This document shows, piece after piece, positions 38,403-46,401 of a stretch of 64,000 nucleotides of DNA (position 1 is the first letter of the stretch; each line of letters opens with the position of its first letter). The translations under genes and the position numbers were made by a program. The notes beneath the pieces were generated by a model. It ran no database searches. It was not told the origin of the DNA and worked only from the letters and a program-made list of their open reading frames with translations. The stretch is from a bacterium (GTDB taxonomy: Bacteria; Orphanbacterota; Orphanbacteria; Orphanbacterales; Orphanbacteraceae): positions 41,663 through 105,662 of the forward strand of contig JALGYY010000048.1 in assembly GCA_025782575.1 (NCBI GenBank). Reading direction: 5' to 3'.

Positions 38403-39925
38403 CAGGGGTACTGCTGGTGAAGTGTCACACCGCTGTAGTAGTGGTTGATGATCTGCTCGAGATCGTACCCTTTAAGAGCCATTCCCAGTGCCCCGATCTG
38501 GCACAGGCCAACGCCATGTCCCCATCCGCCGCCATGCAGAATGAAGCGCTCCCCGGTACTGTCCGTGGGCGGGACATGGTCCACGACAAAGGCGCTCGAG
38601 TACAGGAACGATGAGTGCAAAACCTCGCGGATGTTGTTCTGTCCTTCGACCAGCCGGCGGTGAGTTTTACCATTCCGGCTCTCGTAGCGCACCGCAACGG
38701 CCCACAATCGACCCGAAGGTCCTCGTCCGGCCGGCTCGAGTGCCAATACCCGGTCGAGATTCGTGAAGTCCTCGTGTCGGCGCAGCAACCCGGCCAACCT
38801 TTCACCTGTGTATGAAACCTCCCAGCGGAAATAGGGACCGGGGTGGTCCACTCGCCCCAGGTACTGCAGCAGATCTTCTTCCGACACTACATTGGGGCTG
38901 CAAAAAATTTCCGATGTCTTCCACCAATCTTCGGTAAGCCATTGGAAAGCATTTTCTTCATTTACAGGAAAGTACGCGTGGGCTTTAAATCGGTCCGGTG
39001 CATCCAGGGCCACCTGGCAGCCTTTGATGGGATTGCGCCAAATGTGACTCGGATCGGAGGTGCTTCCCCCGCAGCTTTTGGAGTACATGGCATTGCCGAT
39101 CGTACCGTCGTCGTTTCGTATGATCAGCCCGCGGGTTCTGTTGACAGCCCGGACTGCTTCATCAGTCGCGCCGTCACTGCCCTGGTAGCGTTGGCAGTGA
39201 TCATCGTTGCAGGCGGTGTATGGGTGATCGGGGTGTTTGCCCTTATGACTCTGGAGATTGAGCAACCAGGAGCGGGCGACCACGGCTTGGCATTCGAGAA
39301 ACTCGACCGGGCAGGCGCTGCTCATTTCGCTGGTGATCACCCCGGCCAGGTACGTCTCAGCCGGAAGTTCATTGACCACGGTCAGGTAGTTCTGCCCGCG
39401 TTCCAGATAGAAGTGAAGAGAACCCGGCAAGTGCTGGTCGATTCTCTTGCGCCAATGAAATGAGCGCCCGGTTACGATGTCGCGCACCAGGATACCGCCC
39501 CCCGGCCCACCAGTCGGATCATTGGCCGGCAGGATACTGACCGGGGTCCCGACATATGAACCGACGGAAGGCGCGTCGCTAAAAAGAAGCTCGGCCCGGT
39601 GATTCCCTATGCTGATTCGGCAATGCGTCTCTTCCGGAAAAGTATGCGTGCCGGTGCGTCCCTTGCCGCGTATTTGGTACTCCCCGGCGGGCAATACAAG
39701 GTCAACATGCCGCATTTCATCCCGGGGCAGTATCACTCCTACTTCCACCAGGGGTTCCGAATCGGGAACCGTCTCCTCTCGCGCGGTATTGATCCAGTCG
39801 TATCGGACGACGAGAAGGTATGCTCCGCCAAGAATGAAGCAAAGAATCACGATACTTCTGAGGAGACGGCTTTTGGATGTGGTCTCTTTGGTGAGACCCG
39901 AGATTTGTGTTAACCAAACGTACAA
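38369..39925 (-). CDS. SpoIID/LytB-domain protein
   Basis: 518 residues as read; one N-terminal membrane segment (SIVILCFILGGAYLLVV). The SpoIID domain is clear: ETYLAGVITSEMSSACPVEF, LECQAVVARSWLLNL and the final GGGWGHGVGLCQIGALGMA. SpoIID enzymes are lytic transglycosylases for denuded peptidoglycan. The first ten codons (MYVWLTQISG) are read out of a copy of repeat B, so the native start may have been displaced; a GTG four codons before CFILGG is an alternative. Confidence 0.82.
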   Translation of the reverse strand: MYVWLTQISGLTKETTSKSRLLRSIVILCFILGGAYLLVVRYDWINTAREETVPDSEPLVEVGVILPRDEMRHVDLVLPAGEYQIRGKGRTGTHTFPEETHCRISIGNHRAELLFSDAPSVGSYVGTPVSILPANDPTGGPGGGILVRDIVTGRSFHWRKRIDQHLPGSLHFYLERGQNYLTVVNELPAETYLAGVITSEMSSACPVEFLECQAVVARSWLLNLQSHKGKHPDHPYTACNDDHCQRYQGSDGATDEAVRAVNRTRGLIIRNDDGTIGNAMYSKSCGGSTSDPSHIWRNPIKGCQVALDAPDRFKAHAYFPVNEENAFQWLTEDWWKTSEIFCSPNVVSEEDLLQYLGRVDHPGPYFRWEVSYTGERLAGLLRRHEDFTNLDRVLALEPAGRGPSGRLWAVAVRYESRNGKTHRRLVEGQNNIREVLHSSFLYSSAFVVDHVPPTDSTGERFILHGGGWGHGVGLCQIGALGMALKGYDLEQIINHYYSGVTLHQQYPWAETQRPGRLG

Positions 39926-39975
39926 AAGTTCGCTTTCCTATCTCCTGTGTGATTTGCGCCTGGCGGGAAGGCCCC
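39893..39975 (+). repeat. Dispersed repeat B, left part
   Basis: gtgagacccgagatttgtgt followed by taaccaaacgtacaaaagtt and cgctttcctatctcc. Almost identical to 46263-46320 and close to 61605. It covers the start of the SpoIID reading frame. Confidence 0.75.
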
Positions 39976-40010
39976 GCAACCGGTACATCCAGTTTGAGGA
40001 ATCGCAAGGC

Positions 40011-41051
40011 TCAGTGATCACGGCTCCCGAGTTCATGCAAGAAGGGCAGAATATCCTTGGAATAGAAGGGCTCTTGAGTCCCCCAAAACAGATAATCCAG
40101 CTTGAGTTCGTCTCGGCCGAACTCGTACAACTCGGGGACTGTAATCTGAACGCCTGTCTTACGATCCCTGTCCTGGAGGTTCCCATGTTGGACCGCCACC
40201 CCGGCCACGACCCCGGGTTCGCGATGTGAGATCAGGGGAAGGCTGTGCTGTTGCTGATACCAGCGCAAGGGACGCATGTCGGGCCCTCCTACTCCCACAC
40301 CCGCGCGACGGGCGTGTTCGTACACGCCCTTGAGATACCCCTGATCGTTGTTTGGCAATTCCTCACCAGGCATGAAGTTCGCGTAGACGATGACGTCAGA
40401 CTTACGGAACACCTTGCCCGCTGCGGACATCATGTCCTTGATGCCCTCGAAATAGGTCTCGGGGGTATACCCTGGAGGCTGGTGTCTGGGATCGCGCCCG
40501 AACCCTATCGATGTCTCAGCCAGGTTCACACCGGCCAGTCTTCCGTCGAAAGCTTCCGCCACGGCTTGCAGCAAGCGAGAGAACCGATCGCGCACGGCCG
40601 GGTCCCACCGACGAGCAGTCCAACCATCGATGAGCGGTGGATCCCCCTTGACGCTCGCTGATTCGTATTTCATCGCCACGCCTCCTCCAAAGGCGGGATC
40701 CTCGCGGAGATAATCAGGGACATTAACGATGTCCTCATCAAACGACACGTCCTGGATTTGGATGAAGAGCTGCTTTCCGTGTTCTTCAAGAAACTCCAAG
40801 TCGTCCTGAATCACACTCAGGGCGTACTGATCCCGTTCCGGCTCCAGCTCACGCCAGGTGTACTTCAACTGGGCACCGACAATTGCAGCTGTCGAGAGGA
40901 AATCGGGTTCCGAAATTCTGTCGCGATCCCTGCCAAAGAAGATGTAATTTCTTGGCGACTCCCCCGGCGTCTCCGCCGCCGCTCCCCCCAGCGTGGTTCC
41001 TAGCGAAGTGAACATGACCACGCAACACAGTACGCCGCATCTGAGTCTCAA
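40011..41051 (-). CDS. Secreted glycoside-hydrolase-like TIM-barrel protein
   Basis: 346 residues from a TTG at 41051 with GAGGAGGT 5 bases upstream, giving a signal peptide rich in C, V and L (GVLCCVVMFTSLGTTLGGAAA). The mature part looks like a (beta/alpha)8 sugar-active enzyme: GAQLKYTWRELEPERDQYAL near the first barrel strands, LFIQIQDVSFDED, GVNLAETSIGFG with a candidate acid/base glutamate, VIVYANFMPGEELPNN and LDYLFWGTQEPF with a candidate nucleophile region. Exact family and substrate are not recognised. Confidence 0.6.
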   Translation of the reverse strand: MRLRCGVLCCVVMFTSLGTTLGGAAAETPGESPRNYIFFGRDRDRISEPDFLSTAAIVGAQLKYTWRELEPERDQYALSVIQDDLEFLEEHGKQLFIQIQDVSFDEDIVNVPDYLREDPAFGGGVAMKYESASVKGDPPLIDGWTARRWDPAVRDRFSRLLQAVAEAFDGRLAGVNLAETSIGFGRDPRHQPPGYTPETYFEGIKDMMSAAGKVFRKSDVIVYANFMPGEELPNNDQGYLKGVYEHARRAGVGVGGPDMRPLRWYQQQHSLPLISHREPGVVAGVAVQHGNLQDRDRKTGVQITVPELYEFGRDELKLDYLFWGTQEPFYSKDILPFLHELGSRDH

Positions 41052-41221
41052 CTTAACCTCCTCGACGCGCAGCTTTGGGCACGCCCCCGCGCGCACTGGG
41101 GCGATGGCATTGATATATATAGTACTTGCGCTACATCCTCTTTTCAATGCCCTTCAATTGCTCGTCGGGACAGGCGCGTGGGAAATCTCTCGGCAGGAAA
41201 GCCTTGACTAGCGGTCGTCCG

Positions 41222-41259
41222 ATGTCTAAATTAGACATTATAAGATCTAATTCAGACAT
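41222..41259. promoter_or_regulatory. Tandem PadR-type operator sites
   Basis: Site 1 ATGTCTAAATTAGACAT (41222-41238) is a perfect 8+1+8 palindrome. Site 2 AGATCTAATTCAGACAT (41243-41259) matches it at 13 of 17 positions. The centres are 21 bases apart, two helical turns, on one face of the DNA. A TTGACT box at 41204-41209 may be the -35 element. Located about 70 bases before the VOC-PadR operon. Confidence 0.65.
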
Positions 41260-41327
41260 ATGAGAGATCGCCGTGGGGGCTGATCCTTGCGATTGTGTGC
41301 GTCGGTTTGGCGGATGGAGGCACGGAC

Positions 41328-41762
41328 ATGAAGCTCAAGCGGGTGACCACAATCGTTTTCACGGATGATGTTGATGCGTGTTCCGCATTCTACACCGAGC
41401 GTCTGGGATTCGAACAGACGCTGGCGGTTCCCCTCCAGCAGCCTGGCGAAACGGGCAATCAGTTCGTTGCGGTCACCAACGGCAGCCACGAGCTGATGTT
41501 CCAAACGTTCAAGAGCGCCGAGGACGACGCTCCCGGGACGGTAGCCAGGGCCAATCCGCCCAGCTTCATGCTGTACATCGAGGTGCCGAGCCTGGACGCA
41601 GCGATCCAACGGATGCACGGCCTCACACCGGCCCTCTCGCGGCGCAAGACGTTCTATGGCTCCGAGGAGATCGGCTATCGCGACCCGTGCGGCACTGTCG
41701 TCGTGCTGTCCGAGTTCCCGGATACGCCGGTGGAAGCGTTGGGCGACGAAGGTGAGCAGTGA
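41328..41762 (+). CDS. VOC family protein upstream of PadR
   Basis: 144 residues from the ATG at 41328 (GGAGG 7 bases upstream). Glyoxalase fold halves: MKLKRVTTIVFTDDVDACSA with FYTERLGFEQTLAV, and FYGSEEIGYRDPCGTVVVLS. The family covers glyoxalases and bleomycin/fosfomycin-resistance-like proteins. Its stop overlaps the GTG start of the PadR gene, so the regulator and the VOC protein are coupled and probably respond to one compound. Confidence 0.8.
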   Translation: MKLKRVTTIVFTDDVDACSAFYTERLGFEQTLAVPLQQPGETGNQFVAVTNGSHELMFQTFKSAEDDAPGTVARANPPSFMLYIEVPSLDAAIQRMHGLTPALSRRKTFYGSEEIGYRDPCGTVVVLSEFPDTPVEALGDEGEQ

Positions 41763-42337
41763 CAGCAGGGAGACGACCGGGTCCGCGACGGCGCCTGACC
41801 GACGCCGATCTCGTCACACTGGTTATCTTATTGCGCGGACCCGCCCACGGTCACGCCATCTGGAACCGGCTAGCGGAATGCGACGTCGAGGATTGGGCTG
41901 CTGTATCGCGGGCACAAGTCTACTACTCACTGGGTAAGCTCACAGACCAGGGGCTGATTCGGCCGACGCGAGACGCGAGCCCCGACACTCGACGCGAACG
42001 ATGCACGTGGCGCATCAGTCCGAAAGGACGGCGCGCGCTGACAGCGGCACTTTCGTCTCCCCACTGGGCGGAACAACGAGTGGTGCCGCCTTTCATGACC
42101 TGGATGGCGCTCTCCGAGCTCTCACGACCCGCCGCGCGCCAAAGGATCCTTGACGGCCGGCAGCGCTTTCTCGAAGAGGAGTTGGCTCGCAAACGCGAGA
42201 CACTTACTGATCTGCGGCGGCTCCCGCCAGAAGCAGAGGGAGCACAGGTCGCGATCCTGATGGTCGATCACGTCATCCGGCAGAGCGCGCTCGAACTCAA
42301 GTTGCTGGATGGGCTTCGTGACCTGTTCGCAGACTAG
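41759..42337 (+). CDS. PadR family transcriptional regulator
   Basis: 192 residues, longer PadR type: winged helix (LTDADLVTLVILLRGPAHGH, SRAQVYYSLGKLTDQGLIRP, RRERCTWRISPKGRRALTAA) and a C-terminal helical dimerisation part (RQRFLEEELARKRETLTDLR). GTG start overlapping the VOC stop (GTGA). Tandem operator palindromes upstream of the VOC gene are its likely target. Confidence 0.85.
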   Translation: MTAGRRPGPRRRLTDADLVTLVILLRGPAHGHAIWNRLAECDVEDWAAVSRAQVYYSLGKLTDQGLIRPTRDASPDTRRERCTWRISPKGRRALTAALSSPHWAEQRVVPPFMTWMALSELSRPAARQRILDGRQRFLEEELARKRETLTDLRRLPPEAEGAQVAILMVDHVIRQSALELKLLDGLRDLFAD

Positions 42338-42360
42338 TGCGCAGCGGGCCTGGAAGTAGT

Positions 42361-42410
42361 CCCTCCAAACAATTTCGTCTGCGATGCCACGGAATTACTT
42401 ACGGAGAAAC
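42361..42410 (+). repeat. Dispersed repeat A, degenerate
   Basis: ctccaaacaatttcgtctgc, then cacggaattacttacgg, corresponds to the left half of repeat A. Confidence 0.4.
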
Positions 42411-42465
42411 GGCCTCATGATCTGGATCCGCTAATCCCTCTCCGATTCGACCGAGCTTGCTGATG

Positions 42466-43110
42466 TCAAGGTTTCAGAATGAGGACATCCGGACCGAGAT
42501 CGGTTGTTTCTCCCGAATTCACGCTGATCGACACCTCTTCTCCATCGAGCTCCATTTCCTCGATCGTCATGTCTACATAACCACTCATAGTGCAGAGGAT
42601 GACATATCCATCATGCGCGGGTACTCGTTCGACAAAATAGGATCCATTCGCACGCGTGACGGTTTCAAGTGAAGTGCCTTCCAAAGACACGTGAACCCCG
42701 CTGTGGTCCTGTACCCCTTCGAGTGACAAGGAACCGGCGATCATCCCGGTGGGTGGCACCACGACCTGACCGATACTGTAAGACTGCTGGCCCTTGATTT
42801 TGAAGTGTTCCACAATGAATCCGATCGGTGTGCCGGCGTGATCACCTTGACCTCGGAGATCGTAGTATTTTCCCATTCCCGTTTCGTCGACAGCGAGGAC
42901 GTTTTGAATTATGAATTGCCCCTCGGCGTCGGAGAATGTCGACAAGCCCGTTCCCTCCACGATCACCTCAATGCCCGAGGCGGGTTCCCCGTTTTGCAGA
43001 ACAAGATCGCCGTAAATCGTACCGGTGACCGGAATTGTCGTCCTTTCGCCACAACTCAATAGGATCAAAATGGACACACTCACGGCGAGCGCTAGCTGAG
43101 GGCGACTCAC
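42466..43110 (-). CDS. Lipoprotein with carboxypeptidase-regulatory-like beta domains
   Basis: 214 residues from a GTG that shares its first base with the upstream TAG. Lipobox LLSC after ALAVSVSILI. Two CarboxypepD_reg-like domains: GTIYGDLVLQNGEPASGIEV with VIVEGTGLSTFSDAEGQFII, and IAGSLSLEGVQDHSGVHVSL with TVTRANGSYFVERVP. Such domains often sit on surface or periplasmic binding proteins. Third gene of the TlpA/barrel/lipoprotein unit. Confidence 0.75.
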   Translation of the reverse strand: MSRPQLALAVSVSILILLSCGERTTIPVTGTIYGDLVLQNGEPASGIEVIVEGTGLSTFSDAEGQFIIQNVLAVDETGMGKYYDLRGQGDHAGTPIGFIVEHFKIKGQQSYSIGQVVVPPTGMIAGSLSLEGVQDHSGVHVSLEGTSLETVTRANGSYFVERVPAHDGYVILCTMSGYVDMTIEEMELDGEEVSISVNSGETTDLGPDVLILKP

Positions 43111-44069
43111 TACTCACCTCCCAGGGAACTCATCAAGGCGTTCATGGCATCGCTTATGTCGCTTGAAAGCTCCAGACCAAAGATAGAGGGGGCTACCATC
43201 TGCGAGCCCTCCAAGTCCGTAACCGCAGGGAAGCGGTAAAACCCACCCACGGTAAGCTTGGACCCGAGGTTCCACGCAACGGTCGGCCCGATGTAGAGCA
43301 TGGTAGCACCTCGCTCAGGCACACGGTTTCCCAACCAGGTATCCGGTTCCGTGTGGAATCCTTGAATCTTCAGTCCAAGTCGTCCGTCGCTCAGGAACCG
43401 CCTGCTCAAGTGGGAGAAAAAGGTCGTTTGGTCCCCGAAGGAGTAGCCCCATTTGTTCTGTCCACCCACAAACCGATGCCGGAAACCTGCCGTAAGGTCG
43501 AGGTGCAGGATCTTCTTGAGCGGTATCCACAGGTTGGCCCCCAAGAGTAAGTCAGTGGTGCCACTACCAAGCGCTAGAATGTCGCAGATCCGCTGGTCCA
43601 GATCATCAGTGTTGTCCACGCTGCCCGTCGCAAACTTGATCCCACCTTCCACAATCACCTGCGGGCTGGTTAGAACAGAGACCTCTGCCATTGCGACCAA
43701 ATCGCCGAAGCCCCGGTTCACTCGTTCATAGTGCGCGCCCTGGAACTTGGTACTCTCAATCGAGAGGTATGGAATAGTGGCACTCAGGTTTACACGGCGA
43801 CTCATCCCGTACCGAAGTGATAGGTTTGCCGTATGGAAATTAACCACCTCATCGGCTGGGTTTGCAGCTTCCTGGCCGGTTCCCTTCCGCGCCTCGTCTG
43901 TCTCCTCGTGTTCGTACTGGACGCTGAATTCCCAACGTCCGGGTTCCGCGAAGTTTTCGCCACCGCCCGGCAGCGTAGGCCGTCTTCAGGCAACCGCCGA
44001 GGCGGGTGTGTTCCAGAGTGGAACCATTACGATCACCGACAGAAGAACAAGAGCCATGGGTCGTTTCAT
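43110..44069 (-). CDS. Outer-membrane beta-barrel protein with in-frame TGA after the signal peptide
   Basis: 319 codons from the ATG at 44069, which overlaps the stop of the TlpA gene (ATGA). The signal peptide reads MALVLLSVIVMVPLWNTPASA, then VA, then TGA at 43986-43988, then RRPTLPGGGENFAEPGRWEF continues in frame into a barrel: alternating amphipathic strands such as ANLSLRYGMSRRVNLSATIP, VIVEGGIKFATGS and LDLTAGFRHRFVGG, with a phenylalanine-containing last strands region. Without read-through only the part from a GTG at 43847 would be translated, lacking a signal peptide. It may be a nonsense mutation, a sequencing error or, less likely, a recoded TGA. Transporter or pore role is inferred. 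Confidence 0.7.
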
Positions 44070-44728
44070 CGCGAGGTCTCCTCTTTCTCAGATTCGGAAG
44101 TCAGCTTTTTTAGAAGGCGATCCAGTTTTTTGGTGTCTGACTTGCCGCAATAGGCTACAAGCCCATCCCTGTCCAGCACCAAGATGGTGGGGATGTACCT
44201 GATCCCCAAATATTTGCCGTTCTTCTCAGTCGGATCTGCGATCAGTTTCCCGGGGACATTGCGTTCGCCCGCCACTCTCGCGACTTCAGAAACCGGCTCA
44301 CCCAGGCTGATGGAAGCCCAGGCGGGTGCCCGAGGTGAATCGGCAAAGAGGAGGAACAGCTCCTGCAGTTTCGGCCATTCTTTCTTGCACACCGTACACC
44401 AGGTCGCCCAGAAGACGACGACCAAAGGACGTTCCTCACGGAGACCGTCCCAAGTGAGAGTGTCGCCTGCGACCGACACCCAGTCCACTGCCGGAGGCGC
44501 TTCTCCTTCGCGGATCTTCTTTGTTTCTGCTTCAACGGTCTGGGGGGAAAGGGTCATCAATAAAAGCACAGCACCTGTGGCGACTCCCCACAACCATCTC
44601 CACGGCGTGAGGTGAGGGTTCGGCCGACACGACAAATCATGCGTCGAGTATGGTCGACCTACTTGGTTGACGCTTTGAGAGAAGTTGAGTTTGTCATGTG
44701 GGAATCTGATCAACATCTGAACCGGCAA
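44066..44728 (-). CDS. TlpA/ResA-like thiol-disulfide oxidoreductase
   Basis: 220 residues as read; the native start may be internal, because the first 40 residues precede the membrane segment WLWGVATGAVLLLMTLSP. The thioredoxin-like domain has VVVFWATWCTVCKKEWPKLQ with the WCxxC active site, SLGEPVSEVARVAGERN and the cis-proline region GIRYIPTILVLDRDGLV. Periplasmic, membrane-anchored, reducing disulfides, for example for cytochrome maturation. First gene of a three-gene unit with overlapping stops and starts. Confidence 0.85.
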   Translation of the reverse strand: MPVQMLIRFPHDKLNFSQSVNQVGRPYSTHDLSCRPNPHLTPWRWLWGVATGAVLLLMTLSPQTVEAETKKIREGEAPPAVDWVSVAGDTLTWDGLREERPLVVVFWATWCTVCKKEWPKLQELFLLFADSPRAPAWASISLGEPVSEVARVAGERNVPGKLIADPTEKNGKYLGIRYIPTILVLDRDGLVAYCGKSDTKKLDRLLKKLTSESEKEETSR

Positions 44729-45213
44729 CCAGAAAACGAGATCTACTGACCAGGGGGCGCTCCTCTGGCAGCAGTCTCAGGAATCACCAACCATGGTGAT
44801 AGGATCTTGCCGGGATGTCCTATTTGACAGATAGCCAGTTAGGCTATCAGGGTCGTGAAGCAAAAATACCATGCACATTCTAAAACCGTCAAGAAAAAAA
44901 TCAGTCGTTGATACGCGAAGCAAGGCGAGACGCGGCCTTGTCATTTCTTGTCTCTCTCACACACTCGCTGAGCCGCTACACTTTACGCGTAGCAAACCGA
45001 TCTATCCAAGATGAGAAGAACAGGATTGACGATGCCCGCTCTCGGGATTGCTAGTGCTGCAGAATTCATGGAAGTCCGACATCTTATCACCTGCATATCA
45101 CGCGCAAGAAGATAATCCGCAACTATCTGATCGGATTCCCCGATGAGATCACTGTGTAGAGATGTGGCCCATGGCGGGCGTTCTCACGTAATCCCTTTGT
45201 CTGGAGGTGTGCC
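44729..45213. other. Gene-free interval with inverted repeat
   Basis: No gene recognised. Contains a perfect 7-bp inverted repeat GATAGCC-AGTTA-GGCTATC at 44830-44848 next to TTGACA (44824-44829), about 100 bases upstream of the TlpA gene. It could be an operator; there is no T-run for a terminator. Confidence 0.4.
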
Positions 45214-45789
45214 TTGAGGAGAGGACAGTATCCCGTACGGCCTCTGTTTCTTATCTTGCTGATAACCTGTTTCATCGCTTCCGCTCACGCCGGAGGCAGC
45301 CCGGTTTCGGGCAAAATCATCATCAATGATGTAGCCCTTTCCCCGGACGAAGTGATCGCCCTGGATCAGCTATTCAGGACGACCATTCCATCTGGGAATT
45401 ACTGGTACGATTCTGTGTGCGGGGCCTGGGGTTACATTGGCGGACCGACCATGGGCTTCACACGAGCGGCCCTTCCGGTCGCGGGAGCCCTCAGACCCGA
45501 TGTTTCCGGTGGTGGAACGGGGGTTTTCATCAACGGCCGAGAAATTCACCCTAAGGATCTTATGGCACTGCAGCAGTGCACACCCGTTTACCCCGGCCGC
45601 TACTGGCTGAATGATCAGGGTTACGCCGGCTATGAAGGGGGGCCTCCCCTTCTAAACCTCTTTCAACTCTGCGGGAACAACGGGGGGTCGAGCAAAGTTA
45701 CCCTGCTGAACTACGGCAGCGTAATCGCCGGTGACGGGATTATCGGTTTTATCGACAGCGAGGGCAGGAGCTTTTCCAGCGGTCAGTAG
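45214..45789 (+). CDS. Secreted protein with two YWYD/GxxGGP repeats
   Basis: 191 residues from a TTG with CTGGAGG about 7 bases upstream. Signal peptide LFLILLITCFIASAHAG. Two tandem modules: IIINDVALSPDEVIALDQLF with SGNYWYDSVCGAWGYIGGP, and FINGREIHPKDLMALQQCTP with PGRYWLNDQGYAGYEGGPP. The same PGRYWYD...GGP module occurs in other bacteria, with no function known to me. A glycine/serine-rich end follows. Probably extracellular. Confidence 0.65.
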   Translation: MRRGQYPVRPLFLILLITCFIASAHAGGSPVSGKIIINDVALSPDEVIALDQLFRTTIPSGNYWYDSVCGAWGYIGGPTMGFTRAALPVAGALRPDVSGGGTGVFINGREIHPKDLMALQQCTPVYPGRYWLNDQGYAGYEGGPPLLNLFQLCGNNGGSSKVTLLNYGSVIAGDGIIGFIDSEGRSFSSGQ

Positions 45790-45935
45790 CCGGGAGTGAG
45801 GCGCCGATCCAATGAGGAGGGGCGGAGAGTCGTCGGAAACGGTCAGAAGTGCCGAATTCGGCGGCATATATGGTTTTGTAATTCGATCGTGTATTCGGTC
45901 AATATGGGGCGCTTGCTCGGTACCTACGCCCCCAC

Positions 45936-45962
45936 ATGGCGGGAGGATGGCGAGCCGCCTAC
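45936..45962 (+). repeat. Dispersed repeat C, fragment
   Basis: cccacatggcgggaggatgg, the left part of repeat C, directly beside the miniature secreted ORF. Confidence 0.45.
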
Positions 45963-46138
45963 CTCACCAGCGCAATCTTCCGCGTCTCCACATACCCACC
46001 AGCTTCCAGGCGTGTGAAGTAGATGCCCGATGACGCTTCGACTCCAGCCGCGTCGCGGCCATCCCTTGTGGTTATGTGGTTACTGGTCAACAGGGCGGCG
46101 ATTCCAATCGTTTGGGTCACTCTCTGCAGTATTCTCAT
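45959..46138 (-). CDS. Miniature ORF: signal-like N-terminus joined to FlgD-type tail
   Basis: 59 residues. The start MRILQRVTQTIGIAALLTSN looks like a signal peptide, with GGAGG 6 bases upstream of the ATG. It runs in frame directly into GRDAAGVEASSGIYFTRLEA and GGYVETRKIALVR, the last third of a FlgD-like sorting domain. The whole passenger is missing. This is best read as an internal deletion of a former secreted-protein gene that kept the frame; a functional mini-protein cannot be excluded. Confidence 0.6.
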   Translation of the reverse strand: MRILQRVTQTIGIAALLTSNHITTRDGRDAAGVEASSGIYFTRLEAGGYVETRKIALVR

Positions 46139-46141
46139 CTA

Positions 46142-46215
46142 GTGCCTCCAGTATGTGCCTTGCCCCGCTTGACCTTACAGCGATCATGATTCATGCGTGA
46201 TTCCATGAAATCACA
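46142..46215 (+). repeat. Dispersed repeat A, near-complete copy
   Basis: gtgcctccagtatgtgcctt, cgcttgaccttacagcgatc and gattccatgaaatcacagc in the family order. Its reverse strand supplies the GGAGG ribosome-binding site of the miniature ORF at 46138. Confidence 0.7.
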
Positions 46216-46262
46216 GCAATAGGATTCCGGCCAGACAGCGGTCTGGAAGTGCGCAACTCGGT

Positions 46263-46320
46263 TAGACCCGAGACCTGTGTTAACCAAACGTACAAAAGTT
46301 CGCTTTCCTATCTCCGGTCC
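46263..46320 (+). repeat. Dispersed repeat B, left part
   Basis: agacccgagacctgtgttaa, ccaaacgtacaaaagttcgc, tttcctatctccgg; nearly identical to the copy at 39893. Confidence 0.75.
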
Positions 46321-46401
46321 ATTTCACACATCGCCACGCCGAGCCGATAGGGGGCTACGGTGGAGGATCGACGAAGTAGGCCTTTCGGTAATTCTCGTAA
46401 T

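Noticed and set aside
43986-43988. Genome-wide recoding of TGA to tryptophan
   Set aside because: TGA is the normal stop of several clear genes (for example the VOC gene ending at 41762 and the 1691-residue gene at 17346), so general recoding is excluded; only a site-specific event remains possible.
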